A stretch of DNA of 42,642 nucleotides from DATGZH01 sp035297265 (GCA_035297265.1 DATGZH010000044.1:1-42642); one strand, 5' to 3'. Positions 1-8,008 are shown, numbered from the stretch's first letter. The notes: generated by a model from the letters alone, not told the origin. Numbers and translations: made by a program.

Positions 1-1631
1 GCAACATGATCAAGCCCATGCTGGCGCGCGGCGAGCTGCGCCTCATCGGGGCCACCACCCTCGACGAGTACCGCAAGTACGTCGAGAAGGACGCGGCGCT
101 CGAGCGCCGCTTCCAGCCGGTGTTGGTGGGCCAGCCCACGGTGGAGGACACCGTGGCCATCCTGCGGGGGCTCAAGGAGCGCTACGAGGTCCACCACGGC
201 GTGCGCATTCAGGACGCGGCGTTGGTGGCGGCGGCGGTGCTGTCGGACCGCTACGTGACGGGCCGCTTCCTCCCCGACAAGGCCATCGACCTCATGGACG
301 AGTCGGCCAGCCGGTTGCGCATCGAGATCGACTCGATGCCGACGGAGATCGACGTCGTGACCCGGCGCATCCGCCAGCTGGAGATCGAGCGGATGGCCCT
401 CGAGAAGGAGTCCGACCCGGCCTCGCTCGAGCGGCTGGCCAAACTCGACCAGGAGCTGGCCGAGCTGCGGGAGCAGAGCAACGCGATGACCGCCCACTGG
501 CAGGCCGAGAAGACGGCCATCGAGGCCATCCGGAGCCTGGCCGACGAGCGGGAGAATCGCCGGGAGGTCGCGGGGCGCCTCGAGCGCGACGGCGACCTGG
601 CCGGCGCGGCGGCCATCACCTACGGCGAGCTGCCCGATCTCGACCACCGGATCGAGGAGGCCACGTCGGAGCTGGCCAAGCTGCAGGCCGGCCGGCGCTT
701 CTTGAAGGAGGAGGTCGACGCCGAGGACGTGGCCGAGGTGGTGAGCCGCTGGACCGGGGTGCCCGTCAGCCGGCTGCTCGAGGGCGAGGTGGAGAAGCTC
801 GTCCGGATGGAAGACGTGCTCCACGCCCGGGTGGTCGGCCAGGACGAGGCCGTGCGGGCGGTGGCCAACGCCATCCGCCGCAGCCGGGCCGGGCTGTCGG
901 ACCCGAACCGCCCCATCGGGAGCTTCCTCTTCCTCGGCCCGACCGGGGTGGGCAAGACCGAGCTCGCCCGGGCGCTCGCCGAGTTCCTCTTCGACGACGA
1001 GCGGGCAACCGTGCGCATCGACATGAGCGAGTACCAGGAGAAGCACAATGTCTCGCGCCTCGTGGGCGCCCCCCCGGGCTACGTCGGCTACGAGGAGGGG
1101 GGCCAGCTCACCGAGTCCATCCGGCGTCGCCCCTACGCAGTGGTGCTACTCGACGAGATCGAAAAGGCCCACGGCGACGTCTTCAACGTCCTGCTCCAGG
1201 TGCTGGAGGACGGGCGGCTGACCGACGGGCAGGGCCGGACGGTGGACTTCACCAACACGGTGCTGATCATGACGTCCAACCTGCCGGGCGACCCGGCGGC
1301 CTTCTTCAAGCCCGAGTTCATGAACCGCATCGACGAAATCGTCCGCTTCCGCCCCCTGACCGAGGAGGACCTGGCGGTCATCGTCGGCATCCAGCTCGGC
1401 CGGCTGCGCACCCGCCTGGCCGAGCGGCGGCTCACGCTCTCGGTCACCCCGGCGGCGGAGCACCTCCTCGCCCACACGGGCTACGACCCCGACTACGGGG
1501 CCCGGCCCCTCCGACGGGTCATCCAGCGGACCGTCGAGGACCCGCTGGCCCTGGCGGTCCTCGACGGTCGCTACGGCGAGGGGGACACGGTGACCGTGGA
1601 CGAAGAGGACGGCCGGATCGTCCTGCGCTGA
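1..1631 (+). CDS. clpB: ATP-dependent disaggregase ClpB, 3' part of gene (5' end outside window)
   Basis: Hsp100 chaperone that threads aggregated proteins through a hexameric AAA+ ring, working with DnaK in the cytoplasm. About 541 residues are visible from the first in-frame Met at base 6; the frame is open to the window edge, so roughly the first 300 residues (N-domain and most of NBD1) are missing. Numbering from base 6: end of NBD1 with GATTLDEYRKY near 15-25, a long charged coiled coil typical of the ClpB middle domain at about 110-235, NBD2 Walker A GPTGVGKT at 311-318, Walker B VVLLDEIE near 379-386, the NRID arginine-finger segment near 440, and a GARPLRR sensor-2 motif near the end. 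After TSNL the loop leading to FKPEF is several residues shorter than in E. coli ClpB, as I recall for other actinobacterial forms. The middle domain separates it from ClpC and ClpA. Confidence 0.96.
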   Translation, partial: NMIKPMLARGELRLIGATTLDEYRKYVEKDAALERRFQPVLVGQPTVEDTVAILRGLKERYEVHHGVRIQDAALVAAAVLSDRYVTGRFLPDKAIDLMDESASRLRIEIDSMPTEIDVVTRRIRQLEIERMALEKESDPASLERLAKLDQELAELREQSNAMTAHWQAEKTAIEAIRSLADERENRREVAGRLERDGDLAGAAAITYGELPDLDHRIEEATSELAKLQAGRRFLKEEVDAEDVAEVVSRWTGVPVSRLLEGEVEKLVRMEDVLHARVVGQDEAVRAVANAIRRSRAGLSDPNRPIGSFLFLGPTGVGKTELARALAEFLFDDERATVRIDMSEYQEKHNVSRLVGAPPGYVGYEEGGQLTESIRRRPYAVVLLDEIEKAHGDVFNVLLQVLEDGRLTDGQGRTVDFTNTVLIMTSNLPGDPAAFFKPEFMNRIDEIVRFRPLTEEDLAVIVGIQLGRLRTRLAERRLTLSVTPAAEHLLAHTGYDPDYGARPLRRVIQRTVEDPLALAVLDGRYGEGDTVTVDEEDGRIVLR

Positions 1632-1712
1632 GCCCTCTCCGCTCCGCCGGGGTCCGGCCAGGGGCGAGTTACAGTGGTGCGTAATCCGTCGGGCCCGAGC
1701 GGAGGATGAGGC

Positions 1713-2996
1713 GTGCCGGCAACCGTGGTCGTCGGAACCCAGTGGGGCGACGAGGGGAAGGGCAAGCTCACCGACCTCCTGGCCAAGGAGATGGACGTCG
1801 TCGTCCGCTACCAGGGGGGCCACAACGCCGGGCACACGATCGTGGTGGACGGCGAGTCCTTCGCCCTCCAGCTCGTGCCGAGCGGGATCCTCTACCCCTA
1901 CATCACCCCGGTCATCGGTAACGGCGTCGTCGTCGACCCGGCCGTCCTCTTCGCCGAGCTCGACACGCTGGCCGCCCGGGGCATCGACACCGGCCGCCTC
2001 GTCGTGAGCGGCAACGCCCACCTGATCATGCCCTACCACCAGGAGCTCGACCGGGTGACCGAGCGCTTCCTCGGCAAGAACGCCCTGGGCACGACCCGGC
2101 GGGGGATCGGCCCGGCCTACGCCGACAAGGCCGCCCGGGTGGGGCTGCGGGTCCAGGACCTCCTCGACCCGAAGATCTTCCGCGAGAAGCTCGAGGTGGC
2201 CCTGAAGGAGAAGAACGCCGTCCTCGCCAAGGTGTACAACCGCCTCCCGCTCTCGGCCGACGACATCGCCACCCGCTACCTGGACGAGTTCGCGCCACGC
2301 CTCGCGCCGATGGTCGGCGACACGGTGGGTCTCATCCACGAGGCCCTCGCGCTCAACCGCAACGTGCTGATGGAGGGGGCCCAGGCCACGTTCTTGGACC
2401 TCGACCACGGCACCTACCCCTTCGTCACGTCGTCGAACCCGGTGGCCGGCGGCGCCTGCACCGGCACCGGCGTCGGGCCTCGCGACATCGACCGGGTCAT
2501 CGGCATCGCCAAGGCCTACGTCACCCGGGTGGGGGCCGGGCCCTTCCCGACCGAGCTCCACGACGACGTGGGCGAGCTCCTCGTCGAGCGGGGCCACGAG
2601 TTCGGCACGAACACCGGCCGCCGTCGCCGTTGCGGGTGGTTCGACGCGGTGATGGCCCGCCAGGCGGTGCGGTTGAACTCGCTCTCCGAGGTGGCCCTCA
2701 CGAAGCTCGACGTGCTCGACACGTTCGAGACCGTGAAGGTGTGCGTGGCCTACGAGGCGGGCGGCACACGCTACGAGCATCCTCCCTACCACCAGTCGAC
2801 GCTCCACCAGGTGACCCCGGTCTACAAGGAGCTGCCCGGCTGGCGGACTGACCTCTCGTCGGTCACCTCCCTCGCCGACATGCCCGCCGCGGCCCGGGAC
2901 TACGTGGCCTTCCTCGGCGAGCAGATCGGCGTGCCGGTGGCCCTCGTCGGGGTGGGCCCGGGGCGCGAGCAAGTCGTGTCGTTCGCGGTGGCGTGA
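1713..2996 (+). CDS. purA: Adenylosuccinate synthetase
   Basis: Converts IMP, aspartate and GTP to adenylosuccinate, the first step from IMP to AMP. The 427-residue length is normal. The N-terminal GTP-binding loop GDEGKGK lies at residues 12-18 with catalytic Asp13, followed by GHNAGHT with His41; the C-terminal half has GTNTGRRRRCGWFD. A GTG start at 1713 is chosen because GGAGG lies 7 nt upstream (1701-1705) and the protein then begins just before the conserved VVGTQWGDEGKGK. It is 81 bp after clpB, and purD follows after 13 bp, so it probably heads the purine operon. A TACAGT hexamer at 1670-1675 could be a -10 element, but no convincing -35 is visible. Confidence 0.97.
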   Translation: MPATVVVGTQWGDEGKGKLTDLLAKEMDVVVRYQGGHNAGHTIVVDGESFALQLVPSGILYPYITPVIGNGVVVDPAVLFAELDTLAARGIDTGRLVVSGNAHLIMPYHQELDRVTERFLGKNALGTTRRGIGPAYADKAARVGLRVQDLLDPKIFREKLEVALKEKNAVLAKVYNRLPLSADDIATRYLDEFAPRLAPMVGDTVGLIHEALALNRNVLMEGAQATFLDLDHGTYPFVTSSNPVAGGACTGTGVGPRDIDRVIGIAKAYVTRVGAGPFPTELHDDVGELLVERGHEFGTNTGRRRRCGWFDAVMARQAVRLNSLSEVALTKLDVLDTFETVKVCVAYEAGGTRYEHPPYHQSTLHQVTPVYKELPGWRTDLSSVTSLADMPAAARDYVAFLGEQIGVPVALVGVGPGREQVVSFAVA

Positions 2997-3009
2997 AGAG
3001 GGGCCGCCC

Positions 3010-4284
3010 GTGAGGGTGCTCGTCGTCGGGAGCGGCGGCCGGGAGCACGCGCTCGCCCTCCTCCTCGCCCGCACGGCCGACGTGGTCGTGAGCCCGGGCA
3101 ACCCCGGGATGGCCGCCGTCCCGGGCAGCCGGATCACGGTCAGCCCGGCCCCGCCCGAGGAGGTCGAGGCCGACCTCGTCGTGGTCGGGCCCGAAACCCC
3201 GCTCGTCGAGGGCCTGGCCGACCGCCTGCGGGCCGCCGGCCGGCCGGTCGTCGGGCCGGGCGCCGACGGGGCGGCCCTCGAGGGCTCGAAGGCCTTCATG
3301 AAAGACGTCCTGGCGGCGGCCGGGGTGGCGACCGCCCGCTACGGCGTCTTCACCGGACAGGAGGAGGCTTTCGGCTTCCTCCGGACCCTGCCCGGACCGT
3401 GGGTGGTGAAGACCGACGGCCTCGCCGCGGGCAAGGGGGTCCTCGTGGCCGACACGCTCGCCGCGGCGGAGGCCGACGTCGTGGCCAAGCTGTCGGGCGA
3501 GTCCTTCGGCGCCGCCGGCCGTACCGTGGTCATCGAGGAGGGGCTGGCCGGCGCGGAGTGCTCGCTCATGGCCCTCTGCGACGGCCGCCGGGCCGTCCCT
3601 CTGGCCCCGGCCCGCGACTACAAGCGGGTGGCCGACGACGACCGCGGCCCCAACACCGGGGGCATGGGCGCCTACTCGCCCCTGCCCGAGGTCGACGCGG
3701 CGCTCGTGGACCGGCTCATGGACGAGGCGGTCGAGCCGCTCGTGGCGGCGTTGTGCGCCCGGGGCATCGACTACCGCGGCGTCCTCTACGCCGGGTTCAT
3801 GCTCACACCGGAGGGCCCGAAGGTGCTCGAGTTCAACGTGCGCTTCGGCGACCCCGAGGCTGAGGTGGTGCTGCCCCGCCTGGCCGGGGACCCGGCCGAG
3901 CTCCTGCTCTCGGTGGCCGAGGGCCGGCTCGGCGCGGCGCCCCGCTTCACCGACGACGCCGCGGTCGGCGTCGTGCTGGCGGCCGACGGCTACCCGGGCC
4001 CGCCGCGCCGGGACGACGCCATCAGCGGCCTCGGCGCCGACGGCCAGCTGCAGCACCCGGTCGAGGGGGTGACCGTGCTGCACTGCGGCACCGCCCGGGC
4101 CCACCCCGAGGAGCCCTTCCGGACGGCCGGCGGCCGGGTCCTCCTGTGCCAGGCCCTCGGCCCCGACCTGGCCGAGGCCCGCCGGCGGGCCTACGAGGCG
4201 GCGTCCCGGGTGCGCTGGCCGGGCAGCCACCACCGGCGCGACATCGCCGCCGGCGTCGACACCACCGCCGGAGCCCGCCGGTGA
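3010..4284 (+). CDS. purD: Phosphoribosylamine--glycine ligase (GAR synthetase)
   Basis: Joins phosphoribosylamine and glycine with ATP hydrolysis to give GAR, the second step of de novo purine synthesis. It has the full 424-residue ATP-grasp layout: N-terminal VLVVGSGGREHA, the AFMKDVL start of the ATP-grasp region near residue 97, a nucleotide-binding stretch DGLAAGKGV, then DYKRVADDDRGPNTGGMGAY and the metal-binding LEFNVRFGDPE segment. GTG at 3010 directly precedes the conserved N-terminus. The TGA stop overlaps the GTG start of purB as GTGA, indicating translational coupling within the operon. Confidence 0.97.
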   Translation: MRVLVVGSGGREHALALLLARTADVVVSPGNPGMAAVPGSRITVSPAPPEEVEADLVVVGPETPLVEGLADRLRAAGRPVVGPGADGAALEGSKAFMKDVLAAAGVATARYGVFTGQEEAFGFLRTLPGPWVVKTDGLAAGKGVLVADTLAAAEADVVAKLSGESFGAAGRTVVIEEGLAGAECSLMALCDGRRAVPLAPARDYKRVADDDRGPNTGGMGAYSPLPEVDAALVDRLMDEAVEPLVAALCARGIDYRGVLYAGFMLTPEGPKVLEFNVRFGDPEAEVVLPRLAGDPAELLLSVAEGRLGAAPRFTDDAAVGVVLAADGYPGPPRRDDAISGLGADGQLQHPVEGVTVLHCGTARAHPEEPFRTAGGRVLLCQALGPDLAEARRRAYEAASRVRWPGSHHRRDIAAGVDTTAGARR

Positions 4285-5603
4285 TCCCGCGCTACTCCCC
4301 ACCCGACATGGCGGCGCTCTGGAGCGACGAGGCCCGGCTCCGCGGCTGGCTCGAGGTGGAGCTCCTCGCCCTGGAGGGCCTGGCCGCCGTGGGCGTGGTC
4401 CCGCCCGAGGTCCCGGCGGCCTGCCGGGCCCGGGCGCCGGTCGTCGATGCGACGTTCGTGGCCGCGGTGGCCAGGCGCGAGGCGGTGACCGACCACGACG
4501 TAGCGGCCTTCGTCGACGTCGTCCAGGAGCACATCGGCCCGCCGGAAGGCTCCTTCGTGCACTACGGCCTCACGTCCTCCGACGTCGTGGACACCGCGCT
4601 CTCGGCCACCCTCGTCGCCGCGGCCGACCTCCTGCTCGAGTCGGCCGACGGCTTCGTGGCCGCCCTCCGCCGGCGGGCGGTCGAGCTCGTCGACGCCCCG
4701 GTCACCGGCCGCACCCACGGGATGCACGCCGAGCCGACGACGTTCGGCGTCAAGTTCGCCCTGTTCGCCCTGCAGGCCGACCGGGACCGCCAGCGCCTGC
4801 GGGCCGCCCGTGAGCGGGTGGCCGTGGGCAAGCTGTCCGGCGCCGTCGGCACCTACGCCAACGTCGAGCCCTCGGTCGAGGCCCATGTCGCTTCGGCGCT
4901 CGGGCTGCGCCCCGTCCCGGCCACCCAGGTGATCGCCCGTGACCGCCACGCCGAGTTCCTGTGGGCCTGCGCCGCCGCCGGGGCCACCGTCGAGCTCGTC
5001 GCCACCGAGGTGCGGCTCCTCGCCCGCAGCGAGGTGGGTGAGGTCGAAGAGCCCTTCGGCGCCGGCCAGAAGGGCAGCTCGGCCATGCCCCACAAGCGCA
5101 ACCCCGTCCTCGCCGAGCGGCTGTGCGGGCTGGCCCGGCTCCTCCGCGGCTACGCCAACGCCGGCCTCGAGGACGTGGCCCTCTGGCACGAGCGGGACAT
5201 CTCCCACAGCTCGGTGGAGCGGGTGGCCCTGCCCGACGCCTCGCTCCTCACCTGTTACGTGCTGCGCAAGGCGGCCGGGCTCGTCGACGGTCTCGTGGTG
5301 CACACCGACCGGGCGCTGGCCAACCTGACGGAGGGCTCGGCCGGCCTCGTCTTCAGCCAGTCCGTCCTCCTCGCCCTCGTGGCCGCCGGCCTCACCCGCG
5401 ACGAGGCCTACCGGATCGTCCAGCGCGACGCCCGCACGGCCTGGAGCGAGGGCCGGTCGCTCCGCGAGGTGCTCGAGAAGGACGACGAGGTGCCGCTCGG
5501 CCCGGCGCAGCTCGACGAGGCCTTCGACCTCGGCCGCCTGCTGCGCCACGCCGACCGGGCCGTCGAGGCCCTCGGCGGGATCGACGACGGGACGGCCCGG
5601 TGA
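4281..5603 (+). CDS. purB: Adenylosuccinate lyase
   Basis: Catalyses two fumarate-releasing steps, SAICAR to AICAR and adenylosuccinate to AMP. The 440-residue protein belongs to the fumarase/aspartase superfamily: TSSDVVDTAL near residue 95, GRTHGMHAEP with the conserved His, and the signature loop GSSAMPHKRNP carrying the catalytic Ser. The frame is open upstream to 4146, but that stretch is Pro/Arg-rich shadow of purD. GTG at 4281, overlapping the purD stop by 3 nt, gives the usual N-terminus (MIPRYSPPDMAALWSDE). The stop again overlaps the next start (purC) as GTGA. Confidence 0.97.
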   Translation: MIPRYSPPDMAALWSDEARLRGWLEVELLALEGLAAVGVVPPEVPAACRARAPVVDATFVAAVARREAVTDHDVAAFVDVVQEHIGPPEGSFVHYGLTSSDVVDTALSATLVAAADLLLESADGFVAALRRRAVELVDAPVTGRTHGMHAEPTTFGVKFALFALQADRDRQRLRAARERVAVGKLSGAVGTYANVEPSVEAHVASALGLRPVPATQVIARDRHAEFLWACAAAGATVELVATEVRLLARSEVGEVEEPFGAGQKGSSAMPHKRNPVLAERLCGLARLLRGYANAGLEDVALWHERDISHSSVERVALPDASLLTCYVLRKAAGLVDGLVVHTDRALANLTEGSAGLVFSQSVLLALVAAGLTRDEAYRIVQRDARTAWSEGRSLREVLEKDDEVPLGPAQLDEAFDLGRLLRHADRAVEALGGIDDGTAR

Positions 5604-6490
5604 GCCCCTCGGGCCTCACGCTCGTCCACTCGGGCAAGGTGCGCGAGCTCTACGAGGCCGGCCCCGGCCTCCTCCTCATGGTGGCCTCCGACCGGGTCTC
5701 GGCCTTCGACGTCGTGATGGCCGAGCCGATCCCCGACAAGGGCCGGGTGCTCACCGCCATGACCGTGTTCTGGCTGGAGGAGCTGGCTGACCTGACGCCG
5801 CACCAGCTCGTGTCGGCCGACCCCGCGGTCATCGCCGAGCGGGTCGACCCCGGGATGGCCGCGGCCACCGCCGGGCGGGCCCTCCTCGTCCGCCGGGCCG
5901 AGATGCTCCCCCTCGAGTGCATCGTGCGCGGCTACCTGGCCGGCCAGGCCTACCAGGAGTACGAGGCGAAGGGCACGGTGCACGGGACGCCCCTCCCGCG
6001 GGGGCTGCGTCTGGCCGACCGCTTCGACGAGCCCATGTTCACCCCGTCGACCAAGGCGGCCGAGGGCCACGACCTGAACATCGGCTTCGACGAGGCGGTG
6101 GCCCTCGTCGGTGAGGACCTCGCCACCGCGGCCCGCGACCTCTGCCTCGCCATCTACCGCCGGGCGGCGGCCCGGGCGGCCCTTGCCGGCTTCGTGCTGG
6201 CCGACACGAAGTTCGAGCTCGGTCTCGTCGACGGCGAGCTCACGCTCTGCGACGAGGTGGTCACCCCCGATTCGTCGCGCCTGTGGCCGGCTGACGCCGT
6301 CGTGCCCGGCACCACCCCGCCGGCCTTCGACAAGCAGCCGCTCCGCGACTGGCTCGACGCCCAGCCGTGGGACAAGCGGCCGCCGCCCCCGCCGCTCCCC
6401 GACGACGTGGTCGAGGCCACCTCGCGCCGTTACGTGGCGGCCTACGAGCGGGTGACAGGGCGCCGGTTGGCCGACTGGTACGGTGGGTAG
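5600..6490 (+). CDS. purC: SAICAR synthase (3' end altered by insertion)
   Basis: Ligates aspartate to CAIR with ATP to form SAICAR. The 296 residues include HSGKVRELYE at the N-terminus, SDRVSAFDVVM, CIVRGYLAGQAYQEY, and DTKFELGL with CDEVVTPDSSR. GTG at 5600 overlaps the purB stop; the open frame further upstream is shadow. The C-terminus reads ADWYGG and stops at TAG 6488-6490, which lies at the edge of the inserted tnpB element. Joining 6485 directly to 7735 would instead give ADWYGAPR and a TGA at 7743-7745 overlapping the purS ATG. The insertion has therefore probably replaced the last three residues (APR) with a single Gly; the catalytic core is untouched. Confidence 0.96.
   Translation: MSPSGLTLVHSGKVRELYEAGPGLLLMVASDRVSAFDVVMAEPIPDKGRVLTAMTVFWLEELADLTPHQLVSADPAVIAERVDPGMAAATAGRALLVRRAEMLPLECIVRGYLAGQAYQEYEAKGTVHGTPLPRGLRLADRFDEPMFTPSTKAAEGHDLNIGFDEAVALVGEDLATAARDLCLAIYRRAAARAALAGFVLADTKFELGLVDGELTLCDEVVTPDSSRLWPADAVVPGTTPPAFDKQPLRDWLDAQPWDKRPPPPPLPDDVVEATSRRYVAAYERVTGRRLADWYGG
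6477..6485 (+). repeat. Left copy of 9-bp target-site duplication (GGTACGGTG)
   Basis: GGTACGGTG inside the last codons of purC is repeated perfectly and in the same orientation at 7726-7734, just outside the other end of the tnpB element. The preceding ACTG is also shared, with a 2-nt offset. This is the pattern left by a cut-and-paste transposase making 9-bp staggered cuts. Confidence 0.7.
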
Positions 6491-6491
6491 T

Positions 6492-6528
6492 GGCTCAGTT
6501 CCCCGAGCCTTCACAGGCCGAGGCCTGT
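6492..6528 (-). ncRNA. Possible omega-RNA (reRNA) scaffold hairpins at the tnpB 3' end
   Basis: On the minus strand the last 37 nt of the tnpB region form two consecutive hairpins: ACAGGCC-TC-GGCCTGT (6513-6528) and GGCTC-loop of 8-GAGCC (6492-6509). TnpB guide RNAs are known to arise from the 3' end of tnpB and run through the element end, where flanking DNA supplies the guide. Here the next bases would be the minus strand of the purC tail (CACCGTACCAGTCGGCC). No transcript start or processing site can be seen, and hairpins are common at this GC content. Confidence 0.35.
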
Positions 6529-7679
6529 CGGGCCCGACCGGCCCGGAGGATGTTGACGGCAGCGTTCACGTCGGCATGAGCACCGTGTCCGCACGCCTGG
6601 CACGAGAACACCGCCTGTGTGAGCCGGTTGCCTTGCGCACGATGCCCGCACGACGAGCACGTGAGCGAGCTGTAGCGGGGGTTGATGACGAGCACCTGGC
6701 GACCGGCCTCTTCCGCCTTGTAGCCAAGGAACGCCACCAACTGTCCCCACCCGGCGTCGCAGATGGAGCGGTTCAAGCCCCTCTTGGCCGACGCCCCCAG
6801 AAAGCCCCCGGTGCCGTCGGGGCGTGGTCTCGGGCGTCGCACCATCTGGGCGATACGCAGGTCTTCGACGACAATGAAGTCGTAGGCGTCGACCAGCCGC
6901 CTGCTCAGCTGGTGGTGGAGGTCCCTCCTTTGGTTGGCGATCTTGCGATGGGCCCGACCGACCGCCACAGCGGCCCGCTCCCGTCGCTTCGAGCCCCGGC
7001 GCTTCTGGGAGAAGGCCCGCTGGGCGCAGGCCAGCTTCCCGGCCGCCCGCTTGGCGAAGCGCCCCTCGGTCACGAGCTCGCCGTCACTCGTGGCCACCAA
7101 GGCGCAGATCCCGAGGTCGATTCCCACCTCTTTGCCCGTCGGTGGCAGAGGGCGGGCGGGGACCTCGGTGCAGCGGACGCTCACGAACCAGCGCCGCCCC
7201 TCGCGCTTGACGGTGATGGCCTTGGGCACGCCACGGAGCGACCGGTGCTGGCGGACCTTTACGTGCCCGATGCCCAGGAGCCAAAGCCGCCTGGCCTCCT
7301 CGTCGAGCCGCCAGCCGCTGCGGTCCTCCCACTGGAGCGAGTCGAAGCGCCGGGCCGACTTGAAGCGGGGGTAGCCGGGCCGCTGCCCCTCCCGGCAGCG
7401 CCGGTAGAAGGCGGAGAAGGCCCGGTCCAGGCGCTGCAGGGTCCCCCGGCAGACCGTCACCCCGGAGGCCAGCACTTCGGGGCGGACCTCCCGGAGGGCC
7501 GTGAGCGTCTTGGTCTGGTCGATGTAGCTGATGCTGCGTCGCCCCCAGCGCCAGGCGCCCCGCCGCTCCTCCAGGGCCGCGTTGTAGAGCTCGCACTGGA
7601 GCCGGAGGAGCAGCGCCAGGGCGGCCTTTTGGCGGGACGTTGGCTGGAGCAGGTAGCGGAAGGTGCGGCACCGGGCCAT
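6495..7679 (-). CDS. tnpB: TnpB (OrfB) RNA-guided endonuclease-like protein
   Basis: A 394-residue TnpB/Cas12 ancestor-type protein. RuvC motifs look intact: Asp188 in VGIDLGI, Glu272 in IVVEDL, and Asp370 in HADVNAAVN. The zinc finger has Cys341, Cys344, Cys360 and Cys363 (CSSCG...CQACG). The N-terminal part has the basic helix-turn-helix-like region with LYNAALEER and GYPRFKS. Known TnpBs cut DNA next to a short motif under guidance of an RNA made from the element's own 3' end, which helps retain the element. The gene is convergent with purC, the stops being only 4 bp apart, and lies opposite to the purine operon. No frameshift or stop is present, so it is probably functional or recently so. 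Start: ATG 7677-7679, preceded 6 nt upstream by TACCGT. Confidence 0.93.
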   Translation of the reverse strand: MARCRTFRYLLQPTSRQKAALALLLRLQCELYNAALEERRGAWRWGRRSISYIDQTKTLTALREVRPEVLASGVTVCRGTLQRLDRAFSAFYRRCREGQRPGYPRFKSARRFDSLQWEDRSGWRLDEEARRLWLLGIGHVKVRQHRSLRGVPKAITVKREGRRWFVSVRCTEVPARPLPPTGKEVGIDLGICALVATSDGELVTEGRFAKRAAGKLACAQRAFSQKRRGSKRRERAAVAVGRAHRKIANQRRDLHHQLSRRLVDAYDFIVVEDLRIAQMVRRPRPRPDGTGGFLGASAKRGLNRSICDAGWGQLVAFLGYKAEEAGRQVLVINPRYSSLTCSSCGHRAQGNRLTQAVFSCQACGHGAHADVNAAVNILRAGRARQASACEGSGN

Positions 7680-7685
7680 GGGCGG

Positions 7686-7691
7686 ACGGTA
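7686..7691 (-). promoter_or_regulatory. Candidate -10 element of a leaderless tnpB promoter
   Basis: On the minus strand TACCGT lies exactly 6 nt before the tnpB ATG and there is no Shine-Dalgarno sequence, which fits a leaderless transcript. The same TANNNT-N6-ATG arrangement precedes purL, the metal-binding protein gene, smtB and the GH3 gene. No good -35 is visible. Confidence 0.35.
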
Positions 7692-7725
7692 CCGAGAGGG
7701 TGTGTCAGCGAGATTGAGCCACTGC

Positions 7726-7734
7726 GGTACGGTG
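7726..7734 (+). repeat. Right copy of 9-bp target-site duplication (GGTACGGTG)
   Basis: Identical to 6477-6485 and located 2 bp outside the inverted repeat TGAGCCACT. It lies 7 bp upstream of the purS ATG, so the insertion hit the last bases of the ancestral purC. Confidence 0.7.
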
Positions 7735-7741
7735 CGCCGCG

Positions 7742-8008
7742 ATGAGGTTCGCGGCGCGCGTGGAGGTGCAGCTGCGGCCGGGCATCGCCGACCCCGAGGG
7801 GACGACCATCGAGAGGGCCCTCCCGGCCCTCGGCTTCGACGAGGTGCACCGGGTGCGGGCTGGGCGGTCCTTCCGCTTCGAGGTCGAGGCCGCCGACGAG
7901 CCGACCGCCCGGGCCCGGGCCGAGGAGCTGGCTCACCGCCTGCTCGCCAACCCGGTCATCGAAGAGACCGTGCTCGAGCTCACGGCGCTCACCAAGGCGA
8001 CGGCCTGA
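7742..8008 (+). CDS. purS: FGAM synthase subunit PurS
   Basis: Small 88-residue subunit that bridges PurL and PurQ in the Gram-positive-type FGAM synthase. It shows the PurS pattern: an N-terminal strand FAARVEVQLRPGIADPEGTTIERAL, the GF(D)EVHRVRAGRSFRFEV centre and an RAEELAHRLLANPVIEE C-terminal helix. ATG at 7742 would overlap the ancestral purC stop (TGA 7743-7745); after the tnpB insertion it must be translated without that coupling. Its own stop overlaps the purQ start (TGATG). Confidence 0.95.
   Translation: MRFAARVEVQLRPGIADPEGTTIERALPALGFDEVHRVRAGRSFRFEVEAADEPTARARAEELAHRLLANPVIEETVLELTALTKATA

Larger units (their letters stand above)
6486..7725 (-). mobile_element. tnpB-only insertion element with short terminal inverted repeats
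   Basis: A 1,240-bp element between purC and purS carries one gene, tnpB, on the minus strand. AGTGGCTCA at 6489-6497 and TGAGCCACT at 7715-7723 are perfect 9-bp inverted repeats near the two ends, and 9-bp direct repeats lie immediately outside. There is no tnpA (Y1 or serine recombinase) gene in the window. The left inverted repeat contains both the new purC stop TAG (partly) and the tnpB stop codon, so the ends are extremely tight. Exact end positions could shift by 2-3 bp. Such ends resemble a DDE-transposase substrate more than a classical IS200/IS605 or IS607 end, which is inference from the repeats alone. Confidence 0.72.

Noticed and set aside
1632..1712. Purine riboswitch or PurR-type control upstream of purA
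   Set aside because: The 81-bp gap holds only a possible -10 and the ribosome-binding site; no aptamer-like conserved bases or paired repeats are visible.
1146..3299. Long minus-strand open frame (about 717 codons) opposite clpB, purA and purD
   Set aside because: Low-complexity His/Arg/Gly/Val-rich translation produced by the codon bias of the opposite genes; no domain or start signal.
7680..7725. IS605-type left-end palindrome recognised by TnpA
   Set aside because: A GTACCG/CGGTAC pairing exists but with a 30-nt loop and no typical foldback; the perfect inverted and direct repeats explain the ends better.
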